From Alphaproteobacteria bacterium (GTDB taxonomy: Bacteria; Pseudomonadota; Alphaproteobacteria; UBA8366; JADFVY01), in assembly GCA_029881615.1 (NCBI GenBank), contig JAOUMF010000132.1, forward strand, positions 1 to 6,471: a stretch of 6,471 bases of DNA. Reading direction: 5' to 3'. The notes beneath the pieces were generated by a model that had not been told where the DNA came from, made no database searches, and saw nothing but the letters and a program-made list of their open reading frames with translations. A program made the position numbers and the translations under genes. This document shows positions 1-4,358 of the stretch, in pieces (the stretch's first letter is position 1; each line of letters starts with the position of its first letter).

Positions 1-491
1 TCGACCGCTTCATAAAAACGCAGATAGGTCAGGCGCAGGTTGGCGCTGGTAAGGTCCGGCGCTTGAAAGGAAAGATGCAATCTGTCGACACTCGCCAGAT
101 AAAGGTTGGCGTCGATTTCGCGTGCGCCAGGTGCGGCAGGCTCTTGTGCCCATTCCGCATGCGTCGCCGCCGCCCTCTGGTACCAGCCGCCACGGTCTGC
201 GCCGAAATCCAGGAAACCGGTCATTATTCCCGACATGACCGCCACAAATAGCCCCACGGAGGCGGCAATCGCCAGCATGGGTCTTGACCAACGGCTGTCG
301 GGAAGTGGGATCCCATCGGGAGGTTCGACAGCCAAATCGGAAAGGGAATACTTCACGCGTGTCAGAAGCGCGACACGGGTGGCCAGTCGCGGATCGCGCG
401 CTATGGCATCGGCCATGCACGCGCTTTCGGTCGGAGTAAGTTCGCCATCGACATAGGCGCTCAATAATTCTTCTGTCTGGTAGTCGTTCAT
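1..491 (-). CDS. Membrane-anchored anti-sigma factor (partial, C-terminus beyond window)
   Basis: Partner of the ECF sigma factor encoded just upstream. It should hold the sigma factor inactive at the inner membrane until an extracytoplasmic signal arrives. The ATG at 491-489 overlaps the sigma stop codon (ATGA), with GGGGACGGG just before it. Reading from there gives 163 complete codons, open to the left edge. Residues 7-50 (EELLSAYVDGELTPTE, then ARDPRLATRV) look like the short helical N-terminal sigma-binding domain of such proteins. Residues about 71-94 (PMLAIAASVGLFVAVMSG) form one membrane segment. The rest would be periplasmic and ends in APDLTSANLRL, similar to a PDLSxAGxxL-type stretch I recall from other ECF-paired anti-sigma factors. 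The zinc-binding HxxxCxxC motif is absent; the only cysteine in the visible part is at residue 25. Identification rests on gene pairing, topology and the N-terminal motif. The inducing signal is unknown. Confidence 0.8.
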   Translation of the reverse strand, partial: MNDYQTEELLSAYVDGELTPTESACMADAIARDPRLATRVALLTRVKYSLSDLAVEPPDGIPLPDSRWSRPMLAIAASVGLFVAVMSGIMTGFLDFGADRGGWYQRAAATHAEWAQEPAAPGAREIDANLYLASVDRLHLSFQAPDLTSANLRLTYLRFYEAV

Positions 492-1027
492 CCCGTCCCC
501 TGACGCTGGCCCTTCGTTGGGAAATTCACCACATTTCCCGATTCAAGTTGTTTTAACAGCGCATTACGTGCCCGTGCCACCCTGCTCATTACCGTGCCTG
601 ATGGTATGCCTAGTATTTTGGCGGCCTCCGTGTAGGAAAATCCGGAGACATCCACCAATCCCAGAACATCACGATGGTCGGCCGATAATTTGCCGAGAGA
701 GAGTTTGACCGTCAAGGTGGATATTAGAGAATTGTCATGTAACCAGGTTTCCTCGCCGGTCTTGTCGTAGTCGGTGTCGGACGCCGGGACTTCCAGGCGC
801 CGTCCGCGCCGCCGTACCGTATCCAGCCAGGCATTGCGCAAGATCACGAATAACCACGCCCGAAAGGCGGGCTCGTCGGTGGGAACGCGCGACGCATTCA
901 GGGCCTTTAGGGCTGTCTGCTGAACCAGGTCATGGGCATAGTGATCGTCCCCGGACAGGCTTACGGCATAGCCGTATAGCCTGGGGAAATAATCCTCTAC
1001 ACGCCGTCCGTTGCGGCCCGCGCCCAT
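488..1027 (-). CDS. ECF-family RNA polymerase sigma factor
   Basis: Cytoplasmic sigma-70-family factor of the extracytoplasmic-function class, 179 aa, directing RNA polymerase to a small stress or envelope regulon. Region 2 spans about residues 12-76: YFPRLYGYAVSL, then DLVQQTALKAL, then FRAWLFVILRNAWLDTVRR, the core-binding and -10 recognition signature. A linker of about 30 residues follows. Region 4 is about residues 107-160, with the helix-turn-helix SYTEAAKILGIPSGTVMSRV that reads the -35 element. Regions 1.1 and 3 are missing, as in all ECF sigmas. GAGGGAG sits 5 bp upstream of the ATG at 1027. The stop codon overlaps the anti-sigma start in ATGA, so the two are translationally coupled, the normal arrangement for stoichiometric control. 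It lies 38 bp downstream of the coxG-like gene on the same strand and may be co-transcribed with it. There is no sign of a C-terminal extension. The ECF subgroup and target promoters cannot be assigned from sequence alone. Confidence 0.93.
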   Translation of the reverse strand: MGAGRNGRRVEDYFPRLYGYAVSLSGDDHYAHDLVQQTALKALNASRVPTDEPAFRAWLFVILRNAWLDTVRRRGRRLEVPASDTDYDKTGEETWLHDNSLISTLTVKLSLGKLSADHRDVLGLVDVSGFSYTEAAKILGIPSGTVMSRVARARNALLKQLESGNVVNFPTKGQRQGTG

Positions 1028-1065
1028 TTATTCTCCCTCATTTGCCTACGCCCGGCTTGTCCGGT

Positions 1066-1635
1066 CTAGCGTGCGAAAACAAGCAGCAAGATTATCACAA
1101 TGCCGATGATTCCGCCTACCCATATATAAGCAGGCAGTCCACCCGCAGTGACCGGCTTCGCGGGCTCACCCGCGATTTCCGTGGTGACTGGCGCGCCCCC
1201 GCCGACCAGTTCGGCGAACTTGGAAAAGAAATCCTCGGCCATTTTTTTCGCCGTTGCGTCGATCAGGCGACTGCCGATCTGGGCCAGCTTCCCGCCGACC
1301 GAAGCGTCAACGGAATAGGTCAGAACCGTTTCGCCGCCGTCTTCGGCCAGCGATACCTTGGCGCCACCTTTGGCAAATCCGGCCGCGCCGCCCGTGCCTT
1401 GCCCTGAAATCGTATAGCCATTCGGCGGATCGAGATCCGATAATTCCACCTTGCCGCCAAATTTGGCGCGTACGGGGCCGACCTTGGCCGTGACCTTGGC
1501 CTCGAAGCCGCCTTCTTCGGTTCTGGTCATTTCCTCGCATCCCGGGATGCATTGTTTCAGGATTTCCGGGTCGTTCAATGCGTCCCAAACTGTCTGGCGC
1601 GGTGCCGGAATCCGGTATTCGCCGGTCATCTTCAT
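1066..1635 (-). CDS. coxG: CoxG-family SRPBCC protein with C-terminal membrane anchor
   Basis: Member of the CoxG (carbon monoxide dehydrogenase subunit G) branch of the SRPBCC/START-like fold, 189 aa. Family features are clear: MKMTGEYRIPAPRQTVWDAL at the N-terminus, NDPEILKQCIPGCEEM at 22-36, the glycine-rich TGGAAGFAKGGAKVSL near 81-96, and LAQIGSRLIDATAKKMAEDFF at 117-137. A linker of about 25 residues leads to a hydrophobic segment at about 167-187 ending in FAR, a tail anchor leaving the ligand-binding domain in the cytoplasm. The start at 1635 was chosen because the family begins with MKMTGEY; an ATG 29 codons earlier would add a basic, unrelated leader. GAGGAT lies about 10 bp upstream. 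In CO oxidisers CoxG helps couple CO dehydrogenase to the membrane and its quinone pool. No coxMSL genes are visible here, so a CO-related role is not established; the protein may bind another hydrophobic ligand or partner. First gene of the leftward unit. Confidence 0.88.
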   Translation of the reverse strand: MKMTGEYRIPAPRQTVWDALNDPEILKQCIPGCEEMTRTEEGGFEAKVTAKVGPVRAKFGGKVELSDLDPPNGYTISGQGTGGAAGFAKGGAKVSLAEDGGETVLTYSVDASVGGKLAQIGSRLIDATAKKMAEDFFSKFAELVGGGAPVTTEIAGEPAKPVTAGGLPAYIWVGGIIGIVIILLLVFAR

Positions 1636-1650
1636 GAGTTTTCGATCCTC

Positions 1651-1679
1651 GTCTTTTTCAAAGAAAATGAGTCTTTTTC
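1651..1679. repeat. Direct repeat GTCTTTTTC x2, 20 bp apart
   Basis: Two perfect copies of GTCTTTTTC at 1651-1659 and 1671-1679 begin exactly 20 bp apart, about two helical turns, so they lie on the same DNA face. Between them, TTTTC-AAA-GAAAA at about 1655-1667 forms a small inverted repeat with the first copy. The pair lies 16-44 bp upstream of the coxG-like start codon, where a repressor, or an operator in the mRNA leader, could act. Functional role unproven. Confidence 0.4.
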
Positions 1680-1757
1680 GGTGGCATGATCGGAACCTAA
1701 TCACCATATGCGATTGCGGCAAGGATACTCCCGAATTTTTGTTATCGCATGTCCGGC

Positions 1758-1778
1758 TGGTATCTGGTATTTGGTATT
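1758..1778 (+). repeat. Three tandem heptamers TGGTATY
   Basis: TGGTATC (1758-1764), TGGTATT (1765-1771) and TGGTATT (1772-1778) follow each other without a gap, about 85-105 bp upstream of the mrpE start. The first copy overlaps the candidate -10 hexamer at 1761-1766. Short tandem direct repeats near a promoter are typical of binding sites for response regulators or similar activators, but this could also be a minor slippage tract. I do not recognise the motif. Confidence 0.4.
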
Positions 1779-1849
1779 TCAGAAATCGAATTTAACTGGA
1801 CTACCGGTTGCCTTGCCTTCTAAAACGTCGGCGCTGGAACGGAAATTTC

Positions 1850-1864
1850 GGGAGACGCAGGTTG
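1850..1864 (+). promoter_or_regulatory. Ribosome binding site setting a TTG start for mrpE
   Basis: GGGAG at 1850-1854 stands 7 bp before TTG at 1862-1864. This decides the start of mrpE in favour of a rare UUG codon over the upstream TTG at 1808, which has no purine-rich site, and over the downstream ATG at 1907, which lies inside the first membrane helix. Confidence 0.6.
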
Positions 1865-2371
1865 GCTCGCGCGCTGTCACTGGGAATTGTATTATTTGCG
1901 ACCTGGATGTTGTTGTCCGGTGAGTTCTCCATCGACCACGGGCTGGTGCTGGGTTTGGGGATTGCCTCGGTCATTTTTGTCGTGTTGATCGCGGTGCGCA
2001 TGGATGTCGTCGATCATGAAGGCGCACCTATCCACCTCAAGCTACGGTTTCTTGGCTATTGGCTGTGGCTGCTTGCAGAAATCGTCAAGGCCAGCATCGA
2101 CGTTACCAAGCGCATCTGGTCGCCTTCCCTGCCAATCTCGCCGACCATGTATATCCTGAAGGCCAGTCAGCCCGGCGAACTCGGCCAAGTCATCTATGCA
2201 AATTCTATCACGCTGACGCCGGGAACGGTCACCATACGACTCGACGGCGGGGATATCCTGGTTCATGCCATTGCCCGCGAGGTCGGCGAAGATTTGGCCG
2301 GGGGCGAAATGGATCGCCGCGTAACCCGGCTGGAGGCTTCGGGAATCAAAATGCCGGAGGGCGCGAAATGA
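1862..2371 (+). CDS. mrpE: Mrp/Mnh-type cation/H+ antiporter subunit E
   Basis: Small membrane subunit of the Mrp antiporter, equivalent to MbhA in archaeal hydrogenase, 169 aa. Two N-terminal hydrophobic segments (about 6-19 and 27-45) are followed by RMDVVDHEG and a third segment, LRFLGYWLWLLAEIVKASIDV, at 61-81. The C-terminal cytoplasmic domain carries the family hallmark YANSITLTPGTVTI (112-125), then DILVHAIAREVGEDL. A TTG start at 1862 was chosen: GGGAG at 1850-1854 is ideally spaced 7 bp upstream, and the protein then begins just before the first helix. A TTG at 1808 would add 18 basic residues (RRRWNGNFGRRR) and lacks a ribosome site. The first ATG, at 1907, would cut the first helix. 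The stop overlaps mrpF in ATGA. It is the first gene of the operon, whereas the classical Bacillus order starts with mrpA. Confidence 0.93.
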   Translation: MARALSLGIVLFATWMLLSGEFSIDHGLVLGLGIASVIFVVLIAVRMDVVDHEGAPIHLKLRFLGYWLWLLAEIVKASIDVTKRIWSPSLPISPTMYILKASQPGELGQVIYANSITLTPGTVTIRLDGGDILVHAIAREVGEDLAGGEMDRRVTRLEASGIKMPEGAK

Positions 2372-2661
2372 TGTTTGCCGCCGCCACCGTCGGTCTCATT
2401 GTCGCCATGGCCATGGCACTCATTCGCGCCTATGTAGGCCCGACTCTGTATGATCGCATTCTTGCCGTAAACGCGTTCGGCACCAAGACGGTGCTGATGA
2501 TCGCGGTGCTGGGCTTCCTGATGGGGCGGCCCGAATTCCTGGACATCGCACTGGTTTACGCGCTGATCAATTTCATCGGGACCATTGCGGTGCTGAAATT
2601 CTTCCGTTATGGCGACCTCGGCCGCGCCGGAGGCAAAGCCGAAGGCGAGGAGGGGATTTGA
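2368..2661 (+). CDS. mrpF: Mrp/Mnh-type cation/H+ antiporter subunit F
   Basis: Small three-helix membrane subunit of the antiporter, equivalent to MbhB, 97 aa (family usually about 85-100). Hydrophobic segments are at about 3-19, 36-52 and 58-78. The family signature RAYVGPTLYDRILAVNAFGT (20-39) follows helix 1, and the third helix opens with FLDIALVYALINFIGT, containing the conserved Asp60. The ATG at 2368 overlaps the mrpE stop (ATGA) and has GGAGG at 2356-2360. A second ATG directly follows, so the first residue is ambiguous by one codon. The tail GGKAEGEEGI is acidic largely because its codons contain the ribosome binding site of mrpG. MrpE, F and G form the end of the complex packed against the MrpA C-terminal part in known structures. 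Confidence 0.94.
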   Translation: MMFAAATVGLIVAMAMALIRAYVGPTLYDRILAVNAFGTKTVLMIAVLGFLMGRPEFLDIALVYALINFIGTIAVLKFFRYGDLGRAGGKAEGEEGI

Positions 2662-3014
2662 TGGAACTGCTTGTCAATGGATTAAGCTGGGCGCTGCTGA
2701 TGGGCGGCTGCTTTTTCATCATAACCGGCGGGGTCGGGCTGCTGCGCTTGCCGGACATCTATACCCGGATGCATGCGTCCGGGGTGACGGATACGCTGGG
2801 CGCCGGGATGTTTCTGTGTGGCTTGATGGTGCAGGGCGGGCTATCGATGGTCACGGTCAAATTGTTGTTGATCCTGGTCTTCATCCTGTTCACCAGCCCG
2901 ACAGCGACCTACGCGCTGGCCAATGCTCTCCATGGCGGGGACATCAAGCCGGTCGGGCGCGACGGTAGGTTCAGCGAGACAATCGACAAGAGGGGCGAGT
3001 CATCGAAACCCTGA
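2661..3014 (+). CDS. mrpG: Mrp/Mnh-type cation/H+ antiporter subunit G
   Basis: Three-helix membrane subunit G, equivalent to MbhC, 117 aa. Diagnostic motifs are GLLRLPDIYTRMHASGVTDT (26-45) between the first two helices and FTSPTATYALANAL (77-90) at the end of the third. Hydrophobic segments lie at about 6-28, 46-58 and 61-79. A polar tail of about 27 residues follows, with the charged DKRGE near the end. ATG at 2661 is preferred over TTG at 2658: the strong GAGGAGGGG at 2647-2655 is 5 bp from the ATG but only 2 bp from the TTG. It shares one base with the mrpF stop (TGATG). The 3' end probably overlaps the next gene by 13 bp if that gene starts at its AUC codon. The last codons carry the ribosome site of the next gene. 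Confidence 0.95.
   Translation: MELLVNGLSWALLMGGCFFIITGGVGLLRLPDIYTRMHASGVTDTLGAGMFLCGLMVQGGLSMVTVKLLLILVFILFTSPTATYALANALHGGDIKPVGRDGRFSETIDKRGESSKP
2988..3004 (+). promoter_or_regulatory. Shine-Dalgarno and putative AUC start codon of the MbhD/E-like gene
   Basis: AAGAGGGG at 2988-2995 lies inside the mrpG 3' end, 6 bp before ATC at 3002-3004. From that ATC the frame reads ETLINIVLLFF, matching the M-E-x-L-(L/I)-N-type start of MbhD-like subunits as I know them. No ATG, GTG or TTG exists in this frame between the stop TAG at 2966 and the ATG at 3038, and the latter has no purine-rich site before it. The site therefore suggests non-canonical initiation or a base change in the start codon. 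Confidence 0.5.
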
Positions 3015-3580
3015 TCAACATAGTACTGCTGTTTTTCATGGCGGTGACCGTTTTCATGGTGGTGCGGCTGCACAACCTGTTCGCGGTGGTCATGCTGGGC
3101 GGCATTTACAGTCTGCTGGCGGCGGCGCTGCTGGTGGTTCTGGACGCGGTAGACGTGGCCTTTACGGAGGCTGCGGTCGGCGCCGGGATTTCCACCGTGC
3201 TGGCGCTTGGCGCCCTGTCGCTCACCACGAGTCAGGAGAAAGAGCCCAGTCGCCGGCCTTTCTACACCTTCGTGGTTTTGTTTGTCGTGGCGATTACCGG
3301 CGCGGCGCTGATCTTCGGCAGCCTGGACATGCCTGTTATCGGCGATCCCACTGCGCCGATCCATGGTCATGTCGCGGACGTCTATTTGTCCGAGGGGCCG
3401 GTGGCGACCGGCGTGCCCAATGTCGTCACCGCCGTGCTGGCCAGTTACCGAGGCTTCGATACTTTGGGTGAGACCATGGTGGTCTTTACCGCCGGTATCG
3501 GCGTGCTGCTGACCTTTGCCAGCGTTCAGGCGGGCCGGAAGCGCGAAGACGAAGCCGGCGAAGAGGAGGGCGAAGAATGA
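3002..3580 (+). CDS. MbhD+MbhE-like subunit (free-standing MrpA C-terminal part, DUF4040)
   Basis: Membrane subunit corresponding to the C-terminal region of MrpA, encoded as its own gene; often annotated MnhB-related or DUF4040. With the proposed AUC start it has 192 aa. The first half (1-77) is MbhD-like: a helix at about 4-21, then RLHNLFAVVMLGGIYSLLAA, then DAVDVAFTEAAVGAGIST (48-65) with buried Asp51 and Glu56, candidates for the ion or proton path. The second half (87-176) is MbhE-like: a helix at 87-106, a loop with DMPVIGDPTAPIHGHV, then GVPNVVTAVLASYRGFDTLG (137-156), the conserved amphipathic stretch, and a final helix. The acidic tail REDEAGEEEGEE encodes the mrpB ribosome site. 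The minimal start, ATG at 3038, would remove 12 residues including most of helix 1 and has no ribosome site. The stop overlaps mrpB in ATGA. Family assignment is firm; the start is the doubtful point. Confidence 0.85.
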   Translation: METLINIVLLFFMAVTVFMVVRLHNLFAVVMLGGIYSLLAAALLVVLDAVDVAFTEAAVGAGISTVLALGALSLTTSQEKEPSRRPFYTFVVLFVVAITGAALIFGSLDMPVIGDPTAPIHGHVADVYLSEGPVATGVPNVVTAVLASYRGFDTLGETMVVFTAGIGVLLTFASVQAGRKREDEAGEEEGEE

Positions 3581-3999
3581 CTCACCATCTGGTCGTTCGG
3601 GTGATAGCCAAGATGCTGATCCCCTTTATCATGCTGTTCGCACTTTATGTTCAGTTTCATGGCGATTTCGGGCCCGGTGGCGGTTTTCAGGCGGGTGTCA
3701 TCTTTGCCTCGGCCTTTATACTTTACGCTCTGGTTTTTGGTGTCGAGACCGCGCGTGAGGTTGCGCCTGATTGGGTCGTGCGCACCGGCATTGCGCTGGG
3801 CGGGCTGATCTATGGCGGAACCGGCGTCGTCTCGCTTTTCAAGGACGGGAATTATCTCGACTATTCCGTGCTTAAGGCCGATCCGGTGGCCGGCCAGCAT
3901 ATCGGCATTCTGGTGATCGAACTGGGTGTCGGCATCACCGTGGCGTCGGTCATGACCGCGATCTTCTTTGCCTTCGCCGGCCGTCAAAGGAGGGGGTGA
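3577..3999 (+). CDS. mrpB: Mrp/Mnh-type cation/H+ antiporter subunit B
   Basis: Four-helix subunit B, equivalent to MbhF, 140 aa, the usual length. The N-terminus HHLVVRVIAKMLIPFIMLFA makes helix 1. It is followed by the diagnostic loop VQFHGDFGPGGGFQAGVIFA (25-44). Further helices are at about 40-56, 68-87 (RTGIALGGLIYGGTGVVSLF) and 108-134, the last containing HIGILVIELGVGITVASVM with Glu115 in the membrane. The ATG overlaps the preceding stop (ATGA), with the strong AGAGGAGGG at 3562-3570, 6 bp away. The conserved loop identifies the family clearly. It packs between the MrpA C-terminal part and MrpC in known Mrp structures. No missing motifs or truncation seen. Confidence 0.96.
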   Translation: MTHHLVVRVIAKMLIPFIMLFALYVQFHGDFGPGGGFQAGVIFASAFILYALVFGVETAREVAPDWVVRTGIALGGLIYGGTGVVSLFKDGNYLDYSVLKADPVAGQHIGILVIELGVGITVASVMTAIFFAFAGRQRRG

Positions 4000-4004
4000 G
4001 GGGC

Positions 4005-4358
4005 ATGGAATCCTTCGGTCTTTATAACTACTGGATTGTCATCTTCCTGATGATGAGCGGCTTTTACGTCGTGATCGCCCGCGGCAATCTGGTGAAAAAA
4101 CTGGTCGGGCTTAATATCTTTCAGGCATCGGTTTTCATTTTCTATATCAGTATGGGCAAGGTCGCCGGCGGCACTGCCCCGATCATTGCCGAGGGTATCG
4201 ATACTTATTCCAACCCGCTTCCCCACGTCCTTATCCTTACCGCCATCGTCGTCGGCGTGGCGACCACCGCGCTGGGCCTTAGCCTGGTCGTGCGGATCAA
4301 TGAGGAATACGGCACCGTCGAGGAAGAGGAACTGGCGGGTAAGGATCCGGCCGAATGA
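4005..4358 (+). CDS. mrpC: Mrp/Mnh-type cation/H+ antiporter subunit C (NuoK-like)
   Basis: NuoK/MbhG-like three-helix subunit, 117 aa. Helices are at about 7-24, 31-49 and 76-97. Family motifs are GFYVVIARGNLVKKLVGLNI (19-38), then FQASVFIFYISMG, and the hallmark NPLPHVLILTAIVVGVATTA (70-89). In Mrp and complex I this subunit lies beside the antiporter-like MrpD/NuoN type and carries part of the lateral proton path. ATG at 4005 is preferred: AAAGGAGGGGG at 3986-3996 ends 8 bp before it. The alternative GTG at 3996 would overlap the mrpB stop but lies within the ribosome site itself. A 5-bp gap after mrpB is the only non-overlapping junction in the operon if the AUC start of the MbhD/E-like gene is right. 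The acidic tail YGTVEEEELAGKDPAE is cytoplasmic. Confidence 0.96.
   Translation: MESFGLYNYWIVIFLMMSGFYVVIARGNLVKKLVGLNIFQASVFIFYISMGKVAGGTAPIIAEGIDTYSNPLPHVLILTAIVVGVATTALGLSLVVRINEEYGTVEEEELAGKDPAE

Larger units (their letters stand above)
1636..1861. promoter_or_regulatory. Divergent intergenic region between coxG-like and mrp units
   Basis: About 226 bp without a credible gene separate the leftward coxG-sigma-anti-sigma unit from the rightward mrp operon. The stretch 1640-1800 is visibly richer in A and T than its flanks, so both promoters should lie here. A weak sigma-70-like candidate for the mrp operon is TTGTTA (1739-1744), a 16-bp spacer, then TATCTG (1761-1766). On the minus strand a weak candidate for the coxG unit is TTGCCG, 17 bp, then TAGGTT, within about 1691-1720. 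Neither is close to consensus. Two repeat patterns inside (1651-1679 and 1758-1778) are listed separately. The two units may share regulatory sites, but that is inference. Confidence 0.6.

Noticed and set aside
10..420. 136-codon minus-strand frame overlapping the anti-sigma gene
   Set aside because: It is out of frame with the anti-sigma factor, has an Arg- and Cys-rich composition without domain features, and has no ribosome site. The anti-sigma frame is coupled to the sigma gene and has a TM segment.
1028..1065. Possible terminator between the coxG-like and sigma genes (CCGG-ACAAG-CCGG)
   Set aside because: The stem is only 4 bp with no following U tract, so it is not a credible intrinsic terminator.
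1682..1697. Possible sigma-54 promoter (TGGCATGATCGGAACC)
   Set aside because: Only the TGGCA half fits; the -12 element TTGC is missing at the required distance.
1691..1716. ECF-type promoter starting with GGAAC on the plus strand, which would link mrp to the neighbouring sigma factor
   Set aside because: GGAAC fits an ECF -35 element, but no CGTT/GTC-like -10 appears at 16-17 bp. A five-base match alone is not enough to claim a promoter.
1636..1722. 29-residue N-terminal extension of the coxG-like protein from an ATG at 1722
   Set aside because: The family begins at MKMTGEY (1635). The extension is basic and unlike the family, and it would cover the AT-rich region and the direct repeats.
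3996..4004. GTG at 3996 as start of mrpC, overlapping the mrpB stop in GTGA
   Set aside because: It lies at the end of the AAAGGAGGGGG ribosome site and so leaves no spacing; ATG 4005 has an 8-bp spacer and gives the usual family N-terminus.
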